DNA of 48,889 nucleotides, taken from NCBI GenBank assembly GCA_023667695.1, contig JAMOZY010000021.1, positions 1 through 48,889 on the forward strand. Reading direction: 5' to 3'. The first letter of the stretch is position 1. Each line of letters opens with the position of its first letter. Both the position numbers and the translations under genes were made by a program. The notes under the pieces were generated by a model that was given only the letters and a program-made list of their open reading frames with translations, had not been told where the DNA came from and searched no databases. Shown here one piece after another: positions 34,539 to 42,348 of the stretch. This stretch comes from Clostridium sp. (GTDB lineage: Bacteria; Bacillota; Clostridia; Lachnospirales; Lachnospiraceae).

Positions 34539-35069
34539 ATGGCAGAGGATGAGAAAAAGGATAAGCTGAGGATTTTAATCGTCAGTGATTCCCATGGAAG
34601 AAATGATTATGTAAAGCGTGCCATAAAGCAGGCAGGTGCCATTGATGCCTTCATTCATCTGGGTGATGTGGAAGATGATGTGGAAGAGCTTCGTTCTTTT
34701 GCAGGCTGTCCTTCCTATATCGTGATGGGGAATAATGATTATGGCTCAGGCTTGCCGGAGCATTTGAATATTACCATCGGTGGCAGGAAGATTTTTCTGA
34801 CCCATGGACACCGGTATGGGGTGAATTATGATTTGAAGCGACTGGGACTGCTGGGAACCCTGAATAAAATGGACCTGGTAATGTATGGCCATACGCATTA
34901 TCCCTATCTGGATATAGGAGAGGATATTACCATATTGAATCCTGGCAGTCTGACTTATCCCAGACAGGAAGGGAGAGCAAGGACATTTATGATTATGGAG
35001 ATAGATGCACAGGGAAATATGGAATTTTTCTGGCATGCGTTAGATAGTGGCGGAAAAAACAGAAATTAG
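34539..35069 (+). CDS. YfcE/MJ0936-type metallophosphoesterase
   Basis: 176 residues from the ATG at 34539, nine bases after AGAAGGAG; the ATG at 34530 touches the site. Calcineurin-like signatures are visible: VSDSHGR, HLGDVEDD, MGNNDYG, LTHGHRYGV and YGHTHYP, which give the full dimetal centre. It is a small cytosolic phosphodiesterase of the YfcE group. The rdgB-yfcE pairing is very common in Clostridia. It lies 77 bp before rlmD. Confidence 0.93.
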   Translation: MAEDEKKDKLRILIVSDSHGRNDYVKRAIKQAGAIDAFIHLGDVEDDVEELRSFAGCPSYIVMGNNDYGSGLPEHLNITIGGRKIFLTHGHRYGVNYDLKRLGLLGTLNKMDLVMYGHTHYPYLDIGEDITILNPGSLTYPRQEGRARTFMIMEIDAQGNMEFFWHALDSGGKNRN

Positions 35070-35145
35070 CAAACGGTGGTGATGGTATGCGGGCTTTTCA
35101 GAGTTGAAGGGTCCGCATATGAATTATTAAAAGGAGAAGAAGGTC

Positions 35146-38073
35146 ATGAAAAAGGGACAGGAATATGAGGTTATTATTCAGGATTATGAATTTCCCAATA
35201 AGGGCATTGCGTTCATCGATGACCGGAAGGTGATGGTAAAGGGCGCCTTCCAGGGACAAAAGGTTCATATACGGATTACCAAGACGAAAAATGGAAAAGG
35301 AGAAGGCAGGCTGCTGAAGGTACTGGCTCCTTCGGAGCTGGAAACGGCGCTTCCCATTTGCAGACACTTTGGAACCTGTGGGGGCTGTACCTATCAGACC
35401 TTCCCCTATGAGACACAGCTGGCAATGAAGGAGCAGCAGGTACGGAAGCTGTTAGATGGAGTGTGCGATACCTATATCTGGGATGGTATGATTGGCAGTC
35501 CGGTGACAGAAGGGTATCGGAATAAGATGGAGTTTTCGTTCGGAGATGAATATAAGGATGGACCTCTTGCCTTAGGTTTACATAAGAAGGGGAGCTTTTA
35601 CGATTTGGTTACGGTGGAGGACTGTAAGATTGTAGATTCCGATTATAACCGGATTTTGTCTTGTACCTTGAAGCATTTTGCAGATAGGAGGATACCGTAC
35701 TTTAAGAAAATGAGTCATGAGGGCTGCCTTCGTCATCTGGTAATCCGGCAGACCGCCAAGAGTAAGGATATTCTAATTAATCTGGTGGTGAGCAGTCAGG
35801 TTGGGAGTAAAGAGTCCGCTGTCAGTCATGATTGTACGGAGCAGGAACGATTGGCAGGAACGGATAGAGCATCAATAAATAGTCAGTCAATAGAGGTAGA
35901 GAAGATAAAGGAATACCTGGCAGCTGATACATGGGTGGAGCAGTTGAATTCCTTAACGCTTCATGGAAGAGTTGCAGGTGTTTTATTAACGGTAAATGAT
36001 AGTCTGGCGGATGTGGTACAGAGTGACGAGACGCATTTGCTTTATGGTGAGGACTATATTTATGAAGAAATCCTGGGATTGAGATTTCGAATTACACCGT
36101 TTTCTTTCTTCCAGACCAATTCCCTGGGGGCTGAGGTCTTGTATGAAAAGGCACGAAGCTATGTAGGAGATACCAGTAATCAGGTGGTATTTGACCTGTA
36201 CAGTGGAACCGGAACCATTGCACAGATGCTGGCACCCGTAGCGAAAAAGGTAGTTGGTGTGGAGATTGTAGAAGAAGCGGTAGAGTCGGCAAGGGAGAAT
36301 GCGATGCTGAATCAATTGGATAATTGTGAATTTATTGCCGGGGATGTGCTGAAGGTGCTGGATAATCTGAAGGAATTGCCGGATATGATTGTGCTGGACC
36401 CGCCACGGGATGGGATTCATCCTAAGGCATTGGATAAAATCATCCGTTATGGGGTGGAGCGAATGGTGTATATTTCCTGTAAGCCGACCAGTCTGGCAAG
36501 GGACCTGGTGGTTCTGCAGGCAGCAGGCTATGAGGTGAAGAATGTGTGCTGTGTGGATATGTTCCCGGGAACGGCGAATGTGGAGACGGTTGTTCTCTTG
36601 TCCCAACAAAAGAAAAGCTTGCAAGAAATTAAAAACGGCTCTGTTATTCTTGATTTATGTGTGAAAGAGGATGGATTTAAATTTGAATTTGCTTCAAGTG
36701 TCACAAGTGCGTTGTCAGAAGCGGAGAATGAACTTTTGAGTATAGAAGAAAAACTGACAGAAAGTGTTGAAACAGTAAAGAAACTAACACCTGAATGCGA
36801 TAAAATGGATTACATATTAGCAGCTACGAGTGGAGCAATTTGTGGCGTGATAGATGTCTTCTTGGTAGGAAAGCCAGGAGAGTCGCCGGTTGGAGATATT
36901 ACAGATAAATGGTTTGAAGAACGCACGAAGGATTTTGCAAAATTGTGTGGATGGGATGATAAGGATGGAGGTTCACTATCCTCAGCAACAAAGCATCTTG
37001 AAAAGAAGTTTAAAATTCCGTATGACCAGAGAGGCGCTGGTGATGCTGCAAGCATAATATTTGATTTGAATCCTAAGAATCATCATTTTAAATCATTAGC
37101 TCATAATCCGACATTATTGGGATTATTCTTTTCTATCTTAGACCAGTTTAGTAACACATCGCATTTTGTTTCTGGTGGGGAACTGATATCTCTTGAGGAT
37201 GCAGATGGAAAGTTTGAGTTAAGAGGTAATGATGTGCCGAGTAAACTTTTTTGTGCTTTTGCAAATTGGTTCGGACATCTTATTTCGGATATGTCAGGTT
37301 CATCAAGTAGCAAGGGGCGTGGTATGGGTATTCCTTCATCGCTATGGAGCTGGACGAATGATGTTATAGCAATAAAAAGAAAATTGAATATTCCAGTGTT
37401 AGAATTTGATAAATCCATTAATGAACTTGCACTTAAAATGTATAAAGAAGGATATGACGCAAGATTTCAAGCAGCACAGATTATACCAGTATTCATCAAT
37501 GAGATGACGGTGCGTTTGATATATTCTATTAGACGTTTGGTCGGATACTTCGCAAATGTGGAGAAAGAAGAGCGTTCTTTCGCTCTTTTGTGGAAATTCT
37601 GTGAACCATTCTCGAATGCAACAGTAAAGAGAATGTTAACAGTGGCTCATGGTACGTTTTGCTTAATAGATACAGGCGATGCTGTAATACGTGGCTTTGC
37701 TACGGGAGCGGGAACATTTAACGTTGTAGAGTTTTTCATGAGATTAAACATTATAGGTGTAGGAAGATTTGCTATTTCATTATATGGAGAGGAAAATCGA
37801 GGAATAAAGAAGAAAGCAGCTCAGGAAGAGGTTTATTTCTTAAGAAGGGAAAAAGTAGTAGTTGAAGATTATATAACCGGATTGAAATATCTGGCCGAAA
37901 TATATGATGATGGAGAGCTTCTAACTTTTGTAGATGATTTGAAACAGAGCGATATGTATAAGCAAGCATTCGAAAAAACTGTTTTATTAGCAGAAAAAAG
38001 AAACGATCCAGAAGAAGATATATTAAGGAATAAAGCAGATATTGATGCTTACTTCAATGGAGGTAATGCTTAA
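35146..38073 (+). CDS. rlmD: RlmD-type 23S rRNA (uracil-5)-methyltransferase fused in frame to an unrelated accessory protein
   Basis: 975 residues, about twice the family length. Residues 1-486 are RlmD: a TRAM domain (about 1-60), Fe-S cysteines CRHFGTCGGC plus DCKI, the SAM loop VFDLYSGTGTIAQM, and the catalytic SCKPTSLARDL. This part runs to VETVVLLS. At 36604 base composition drops and about 490 unrelated residues follow with no stop. That part has an opening charged coil, a hydrophobic Gly-rich stretch around 556-575 (ILAATSGAICGVIDVFLVG), then SLAHNPTLLGLFFSILDQF, FCAFANWFGHLISDMSG, a Ser/Gly turn, and amphipathic helices. I do not recognise it; it looks membrane-associated. The methyltransferase probably stays active, since only a tail is lost. 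Whether the product stays fused is unknown. The stop overlaps the next ATG (TAATG). Confidence 0.8.
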   Translation: MKKGQEYEVIIQDYEFPNKGIAFIDDRKVMVKGAFQGQKVHIRITKTKNGKGEGRLLKVLAPSELETALPICRHFGTCGGCTYQTFPYETQLAMKEQQVRKLLDGVCDTYIWDGMIGSPVTEGYRNKMEFSFGDEYKDGPLALGLHKKGSFYDLVTVEDCKIVDSDYNRILSCTLKHFADRRIPYFKKMSHEGCLRHLVIRQTAKSKDILINLVVSSQVGSKESAVSHDCTEQERLAGTDRASINSQSIEVEKIKEYLAADTWVEQLNSLTLHGRVAGVLLTVNDSLADVVQSDETHLLYGEDYIYEEILGLRFRITPFSFFQTNSLGAEVLYEKARSYVGDTSNQVVFDLYSGTGTIAQMLAPVAKKVVGVEIVEEAVESARENAMLNQLDNCEFIAGDVLKVLDNLKELPDMIVLDPPRDGIHPKALDKIIRYGVERMVYISCKPTSLARDLVVLQAAGYEVKNVCCVDMFPGTANVETVVLLSQQKKSLQEIKNGSVILDLCVKEDGFKFEFASSVTSALSEAENELLSIEEKLTESVETVKKLTPECDKMDYILAATSGAICGVIDVFLVGKPGESPVGDITDKWFEERTKDFAKLCGWDDKDGGSLSSATKHLEKKFKIPYDQRGAGDAASIIFDLNPKNHHFKSLAHNPTLLGLFFSILDQFSNTSHFVSGGELISLEDADGKFELRGNDVPSKLFCAFANWFGHLISDMSGSSSSKGRGMGIPSSLWSWTNDVIAIKRKLNIPVLEFDKSINELALKMYKEGYDARFQAAQIIPVFINEMTVRLIYSIRRLVGYFANVEKEERSFALLWKFCEPFSNATVKRMLTVAHGTFCLIDTGDAVIRGFATGAGTFNVVEFFMRLNIIGVGRFAISLYGEENRGIKKKAAQEEVYFLRREKVVVEDYITGLKYLAEIYDDGELLTFVDDLKQSDMYKQAFEKTVLLAEKRNDPEEDILRNKADIDAYFNGGNA

Positions 38074-39182
38074 TGGGTAAGAAGAAAAAAAAGAAATCAA
38101 AGCTTCAGTTGGCACAGGAGAAAGCACAAGCAGCAATAGATGAGACAAATAAACGAATAGAGGTTTTAGGTACCCATACGAGTTCGTTGTATACTGTGTT
38201 AACTGATATACAGGGGATTTTTGATAAAATCAGAAATGTGCCTGATGAGAAGAAATTACAATATGAAGAGTTAAAGCAGGTCCGATTAAATTGGAAACAG
38301 CAAGCTGAGAAAATTGAGAAGGATTATAAAGAAGCTGCAATCAAGAATGCTGGAGTAGGAGTGGCCGGAGCAGGAGTTGGTATTGCGGTTGTAACAATGG
38401 GACCGACTGCAGCTATGGGTGTTGCCACGACTTTTGGTGTTGCTTCAACAGGAACTGCTATATCAACATTAAGCGGTGCGGCAGCAACCAATGCAGCTTT
38501 AGCTTGGTTGGGGGGCGGTGCTCTTGCTGCTGGTGGTGGCGGAATGGCTGCAGGTAATGCTTTTCTTGCGTTGGCAGGCCCTGTTGGCTGGTCAATTGCT
38601 GGTGTAGCATTATTATCAAGTGGTATTTTTATTTGGAAAATAAAAGTGACCAAAAAGCATATTGAAGATATTTTCACTACTATCAGTGAAAGAGATGTAA
38701 AGTCATACAATCTTGCAATTGTTGAGCTGAATGAACGTATTACAAGAATAACTGATGAAAGTGAAAAACTAAAAGACGCTATTGTAAAAATAGAGTCATT
38801 TGGATTTGATTATAATAAGATGAGTGAAGCACAGCAGTATGAATTAGGTTCATATGTGAATTTGATGTATTCATCAACACAGTTGCTGGTAAATCCTATC
38901 AAGGGAATACAGCCGAAGTATACAGAAGCAGATTACGATGATTTCCTTAATAGCAAAGAAAGGAATGCTGAAGACGAGCTGTGTAAAGAACATAAGGATT
39001 TGATTATTTCGCTGGCAAACTCCTTATATAAAATTGATTTGAATGACAGGGATAAAAAGCTGTTATGGAAGTTTTTGAGAAAGAATAAGAAGCTGCTCAA
39101 AGCCATGGAAGTTTCCAAGAAAGAGTTTAGCATTGATGTGATTGATGCAGTGTTGGAGACTTTGAATTGTAAATATACTTAA
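38073..39182 (+). CDS. Glycine-rich hydrophobic-hairpin protein with flanking coiled coils (candidate membrane effector)
   Basis: 369 residues, family not recognised. It starts with a poly-Lys tract (MGKKKKKKSK). A coiled coil follows (about 10-85), then a long Gly/Ala-rich hydrophobic region (about 90-190: VGVAGAGVGIAVVTMGP, then WLGGGALAAGGGGMAAG, then FLALAGPVGWSIAGVALLSS). After this come a second coiled coil (about 195-255) and a charged helical C-terminus. The coil-hydrophobic hairpin-coil layout recalls alpha-helical pore formers, but there is no export signal. GGAGGT lies in position and the start overlaps the stop of the rlmD fusion, so translation is coupled. A common membrane function with the fused partner is inferred. 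Confidence 0.65.
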   Translation: MGKKKKKKSKLQLAQEKAQAAIDETNKRIEVLGTHTSSLYTVLTDIQGIFDKIRNVPDEKKLQYEELKQVRLNWKQQAEKIEKDYKEAAIKNAGVGVAGAGVGIAVVTMGPTAAMGVATTFGVASTGTAISTLSGAAATNAALAWLGGGALAAGGGGMAAGNAFLALAGPVGWSIAGVALLSSGIFIWKIKVTKKHIEDIFTTISERDVKSYNLAIVELNERITRITDESEKLKDAIVKIESFGFDYNKMSEAQQYELGSYVNLMYSSTQLLVNPIKGIQPKYTEADYDDFLNSKERNAEDELCKEHKDLIISLANSLYKIDLNDRDKKLLWKFLRKNKKLLKAMEVSKKEFSIDVIDAVLETLNCKYT

Positions 39183-39214
39183 GAAAACAATATAAGAGAA
39201 AAGACAAACAATTC

Positions 39215-39483
39215 ATGATTCAGAATGTGAAGTACAATGATAAAAAAGGATGTGTTTCACTTGATGTAATCATAACCGAAGATAATACGGACTATGGGGA
39301 TGAAACCGTAAGCAACATTTTTGAAAAATTCAAAGTGCATTTAATCAAGGATATTGATGAAGATGATATTGGGAAATATCATGTCAGAGATAAAATCATT
39401 TTAAGAATATTGGAAAATGCTCTGTATGGGGTGACTACGGTTCACAGCTTTCCGTTGAAGCAGTTATCGAGGTGGTGGAGTAA
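39215..39483 (+). pseudogene. Conjugative-element protein remnant, probably frameshifted
   Basis: The frame from 39215 reads MIQNVKYNDKKGCVSLDVII and stays plausible to ILENALYG near 39430. It then turns to an unlikely Trp-rich end. In a shifted frame the same DNA reads DYGSQLSVEAVIEVVE and stops at 39481-39483, directly before the next ATG (TAAATG), as genes in conjugative clusters do. This points to a small frameshift near 39432. The family is unknown; it precedes an FtsK-type gene. Confidence 0.45.
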
Positions 39484-39582
39484 ATGGTTATCAGTAAACG
39501 AAAGCATTACTGTAATTTTATGCTCTGTATGATGGTTGTAGGCGTGCTTATTTTTACGGGTGCGTCTATAACTAACAAATAA
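39484..39582 (+). CDS. Very small membrane peptide
   Basis: 32 residues: a basic start (MVISKRKHYC), then one hydrophobic helix (FMLCMMVVGVLIFTGASI). It starts right after the stop of the preceding frame, with GAGGTGGTGGAG as ribosome site. Such small membrane proteins occur just before FtsK-type genes in Tn916-like elements, but this one is seen only through layout. Confidence 0.4.
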   Translation: MVISKRKHYCNFMLCMMVVGVLIFTGASITNK

Positions 39583-39627
39583 CTGCTTCACATTGATTTG
39601 ATAAATGTTATATGCAGATATGCAGTC

Positions 39628-40314
39628 ATGGCGGAAAGCATAATCATACTTGCAGTAATCACAATTATTCTAATAAAAAATGGTGGTCTTAAAAATTACA
39701 TAAACAACCGTATTTTATTGTCACATATAGAAAGCAATCTGATTTCAGTAGGTGCATATACAAAGCAGGAAAATAAAGTATTTGTGGAACTTCCAAAAAT
39801 CAGAATCAAAAAAGGAATCATCAAAATCAGCCTTAAAAATTTAAGGATTCGTGCCATTATCGAACGATACCTAGATTCATTTTTCACTGCACTTCCAGAC
39901 AGATACATTGTTGAGGATTACTATATCACATAGAACAATACGGAAGTCATAATCATTTATGAGGACATGAAAAATTATGAGCCTGAACAGTATTCATTAT
40001 CGGAGTATGCCAGTAAGATAAAATCATCTGATATGATGTCTTTGTATTTTGATAAAAAACATATAGTGAATGTAAGGGATTATCCGCATTTTTTAATCAG
40101 CGGGCAAAGCGGGTCGGGAAAGTCATATCTTGCAAATCAGATAGTCATACAGACAATTATGAAAGGATGGGAAGTCATCATATTAGATTTAAAGCGTTCC
40201 TATGGGTTATATAAGAATTTTACGGATTATCAAAATAAAGGCACGGGAAGAGCGTTGATTGAATATGTCTGTGGTGAGGTACACAGAAGGGAATTACAGA
40301 AGTTATTTTTATAG
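39628..40314 (+). pseudogene. Truncated FtsK/SpoIIIE-type conjugation ATPase, with in-frame amber
   Basis: It opens with a transmembrane helix (MAESIIILAVITIILI) and runs to TAG at 39931-39933. The same frame continues without shift to 40314 and holds a Walker A, ISGQSGSGKSY, followed by VIILDLKRSYGLY (as in Tn916 Orf21-like coupling proteins). The ATPase then ends abruptly, so the C-terminal half, with Walker B, is missing. A point stop and a truncation mean it is dead. It is evidence that a conjugative element once sat here. Confidence 0.75.
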
Positions 40315-40341
40315 ATTAAATGTATATGGAGACTAGTTACC

Positions 40342-40460
40342 AAAGGGAATGTAGGTAAAAAATAAAAAAATACCTACATTCCCTTTATGAAATTCTTGAC
40401 TATGCTTATTTACATGGTATAATTTAAGTAAAAGCAGGTAAAAAATATTTTAATACCTAC
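40342..40460 (+). promoter_or_regulatory. abiE promoter between two matching inverted repeats
   Basis: IR1: 16-bp perfect arms at 40342-40357 and 40371-40386. IR2: GCAGGTA (40434) and TACCTAC (40454). Both contain the core G(T/C)AGGTA-N13-TACCTAC with an identical 13-base spacer, and their centres are about 83 bp apart (near eight turns). The promoter lies between: TTGACT 40396-40401, 16 bp, TATAAT 40418-40423. AbiEi antitoxins are known to bind two inverted repeats in their promoter cooperatively. IR1 could also act as a terminator for the upstream fragment. Confidence 0.8.
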
Positions 40461-40488
40461 ATTTATTTGAAAGAAGGTGAATTGTAAA

Positions 40489-41031
40489 ATGCTATTATCA
40501 TATCAGGAATGTTTGGAAAAATATGGAACAGATTATAAAATTAAAAAATGTGTTCAGGATGGTGAACTATATGTAAAGGAAAAAGGAATCTATTCGGATA
40601 AGAGATATGTACCAGAGTTGGAGATTATATCTAAGAAATATCCCAATGCAATTATAACTCTGAACAGTGCATTTTATTATTATGGATTAACAGATACCAT
40701 ACCGGATTTTTATTATGTTGCGACACCAAAAAATACAAGAAAAATTAGTGATGAAAGAGTGAAGCAATTTTATGAAAATAGTGAAGCCTTTGATATGGGC
40801 AAAACTGCGATGAATTATGATGGTGTGGATATTACAATTTATGATAAAGAACGTATTCTTGTGGAACTAATACGAAATAAAAGAAAATTTTCGTTTGATT
40901 TATATAAAGAAATAATAACGAATTACAGAAAGATTGTTCATGAATTGGATATAGCTTTAGTTGCAGAATATACGTATGAATTACCAAAGTCAAACATGGT
41001 AATGGAGACACTTAGATTAGAGGTTTTATGA
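40489..41031 (+). CDS. abiEi: AbiEi-type antitoxin and autoregulator (type IV TA)
   Basis: 180 residues from the ATG at 40489 with AAGAAGG upstream; GTG at 40477 overlaps the ribosome site. An N-terminal winged helix-like part (YQECLEKYGTDYKIKKCVQD) is followed by the AbiEi antitoxin domain. That domain includes SKKYPNAIITLNSAFYYYGL and DYDGVDI-like NYDGVDITIYDKERILVELI, typical of antitoxins that control the promoter and oppose AbiEii. It overlaps the toxin start by four bases (ATGA), so translation is coupled. The pair gives abortive phage infection or stabilises mobile DNA. Confidence 0.88.
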   Translation: MLLSYQECLEKYGTDYKIKKCVQDGELYVKEKGIYSDKRYVPELEIISKKYPNAIITLNSAFYYYGLTDTIPDFYYVATPKNTRKISDERVKQFYENSEAFDMGKTAMNYDGVDITIYDKERILVELIRNKRKFSFDLYKEIITNYRKIVHELDIALVAEYTYELPKSNMVMETLRLEVL

Positions 41032-41831
41032 TGATAAATATACAGAAGCTGATTGAAGAAGCAAATGAAAATGGTTATCAAGGGGATAAAGCGTCGGCGA
41101 AAGTGTGCCAGGATATTGTATTAAAAGCATTATCAATTGGACCATTGAGTAGAAATGTCACGATTAAAGGCGGAGTGGTTATGCGTAGTAAGACCAACAA
41201 TGTCAGAAGAGCTACTCAGGATTTGGATATTGATTTTATTAAGTATTCGTTGGCAGATGAAGCTATTGATGCATTCATAAGCAAGCTTAATTGTCTTGAT
41301 GGAATTAAGATTAGTAGGTTTGGTAAGATTGAAGAGCTGAAGCAACAGGACTATAGTGGGAAGCAGGTGTTCATCTTGATAGAAGATGCAGACGGAAATC
41401 AGGTTAGAAGCAAGATGGATTTGGGTGTGTACAATCGATTTGAATTGGAGCAGGAAGAGTATTGCTTTGATATAGCGTGTGATGATGAAGGTGCGAATCT
41501 GTTGATTAACTCTGATGAGCAGATGTTGGTAGAAAAATTGCGGTCACTTCTCAAATTTGGACCGTTTTCAACAAGATATAAGGATGTATATGATATGTAC
41601 TATTTGAAGGATTCTGTCGATAGAGGGAAATTGATGGTGGCATTGGATACATATATATTCAGCGATACAACGATGAAGGAAAACACAGGAAGTGATATCG
41701 CTAAACGATTAAAAATCACTTTTAGTGACAAGGGTTACATTGAGAGACTTGATACATCAGACAAGAGATGGATTGATGAAGAAATTGGTGCTGTGACGAA
41801 TGGACTTCTGGAGTTTGTGGGTAAAATTTGA
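41028..41831 (+). CDS. abiEii: AbiEii/AbiGii-type nucleotidyltransferase toxin
   Basis: 267 residues. The nucleotidyltransferase motifs are present: IKGGVVMRSK with K47-G48-G49, and RATQDLDIDF with D65 and D67 as metal ligands. A later segment, FGPFSTRYKDVYDMYYLKDS, is typical of AbiEii proteins. No catalytic residue looks lost, so the toxin should be active. AbiEii is held in check by AbiEi through a protein-independent (type IV) mode. It ends the operon; 135 bp without a gene follow, with an imperfect TCGGTA/TACCGA hairpin near 41864. Confidence 0.9.
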   Translation: MMINIQKLIEEANENGYQGDKASAKVCQDIVLKALSIGPLSRNVTIKGGVVMRSKTNNVRRATQDLDIDFIKYSLADEAIDAFISKLNCLDGIKISRFGKIEELKQQDYSGKQVFILIEDADGNQVRSKMDLGVYNRFELEQEEYCFDIACDDEGANLLINSDEQMLVEKLRSLLKFGPFSTRYKDVYDMYYLKDSVDRGKLMVALDTYIFSDTTMKENTGSDIAKRLKITFSDKGYIERLDTSDKRWIDEEIGAVTNGLLEFVGKI

Positions 41832-41966
41832 TAAATTACAGCAATTAGGTAAACTTCGGTAGAAATTAAACTCTTACCGAGGGTTGCTTTAGTAATTGGT
41901 GTAGAAATAAGGTTGGGACAATGAACGGGCATATGAAATCAACGCATAAGATGGGAGGTTATTTAC

Positions 41967-42221
41967 ATGGAAATTTCAAAAGGCGATTGGAAATTATTTA
42001 GAACACGCATCGGTGATTGGCAAGAAGCGTATATGGAATGCTTGGTTAAGGAATATATGAATTTATTAGATGGAGAAGAAAATGCATCGGATAAGTTCTG
42101 GAAACTGGAAGAACGAATAAAAAAGGATAAAAAGCATCCGGGTGTAATGCTTGAATTAAACAAAGGGAATATGATTTTTGATATAGTTCACTGATTAATA
42201 GTGGTGTAATCACAAAGTATC
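41967..42221 (+). pseudogene. Truncated small conserved protein at the island right end
   Basis: The ATG at 41967 follows GGGAGG. The product begins MEISKGDWKLFRTRIGDWQE and resembles a short helical protein found widely in Lachnospiraceae near mobile genes. The frame stops at 42194 (DIVH), but a one-base shift continues as LINSGVITKY up to the point where the rlmD-like tail begins. So it is frameshifted and cut by the junction. The name of the family is not known to me. Confidence 0.5.
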
Positions 42222-42311
42222 GTGCTTTTGTCCCGCAAATCACCAGACAGCATTATAAATGTTAAGGTTGAGTTTGGAGATGGCGAAGGGAAAGTACCTT
42301 TTAAATGCTAA
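42222..42311 (+). pseudogene. Displaced 3' tail of rlmD
   Basis: Read in the frame of the TTGTCCC core it gives VLLSRKSPDSIINVKVEFGD followed by GEGKVPFKC and a stop. Its first residues repeat the VVLLS end of the intact methyltransferase domain at 36591-36603. The following VKVEFG-GEGKVP phrase is, from my memory of the family, the kind of tail that Lachnospiraceae RlmD proteins carry. It lacks a promoter and is itself cut short at GKVP. It marks the right junction of the island and hints at a second insertion just after it. Confidence 0.65.
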
Positions 42312-42348
42312 AATAAGAGGGGTGAGAATGATTGTAGTAGGAGGAACA

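Larger units (their letters stand above)
36598..42234 (+). mobile_element. 5.6-kb island inserted in the 3' end of rlmD
   Basis: TTGTCCC occurs in the same reading context at both ends: 36598-36604 (VVLLSQQK) and 42228-42234 (VLLSRKSPD). The second copy continues into a short RlmD-like tail that has no promoter or start. Everything between is AT-rich and unlike the core genes. It carries the two-gene membrane module, a broken FtsK-type gene and an AbiE pair. No integrase is present, so it is a remnant or relies on another element. The 3' end of rum/rlmD genes is a known integration site for ICEs and phages in streptococci. Confidence 0.7.

Noticed and set aside
7941-40000. Amber codon reassignment, suggested by two in-frame TAG codons
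   Set aside because: Several intact genes in the window end normally in TAG (for example the TVP38, EF-G-like and protease genes), and both interrupted genes look decayed.
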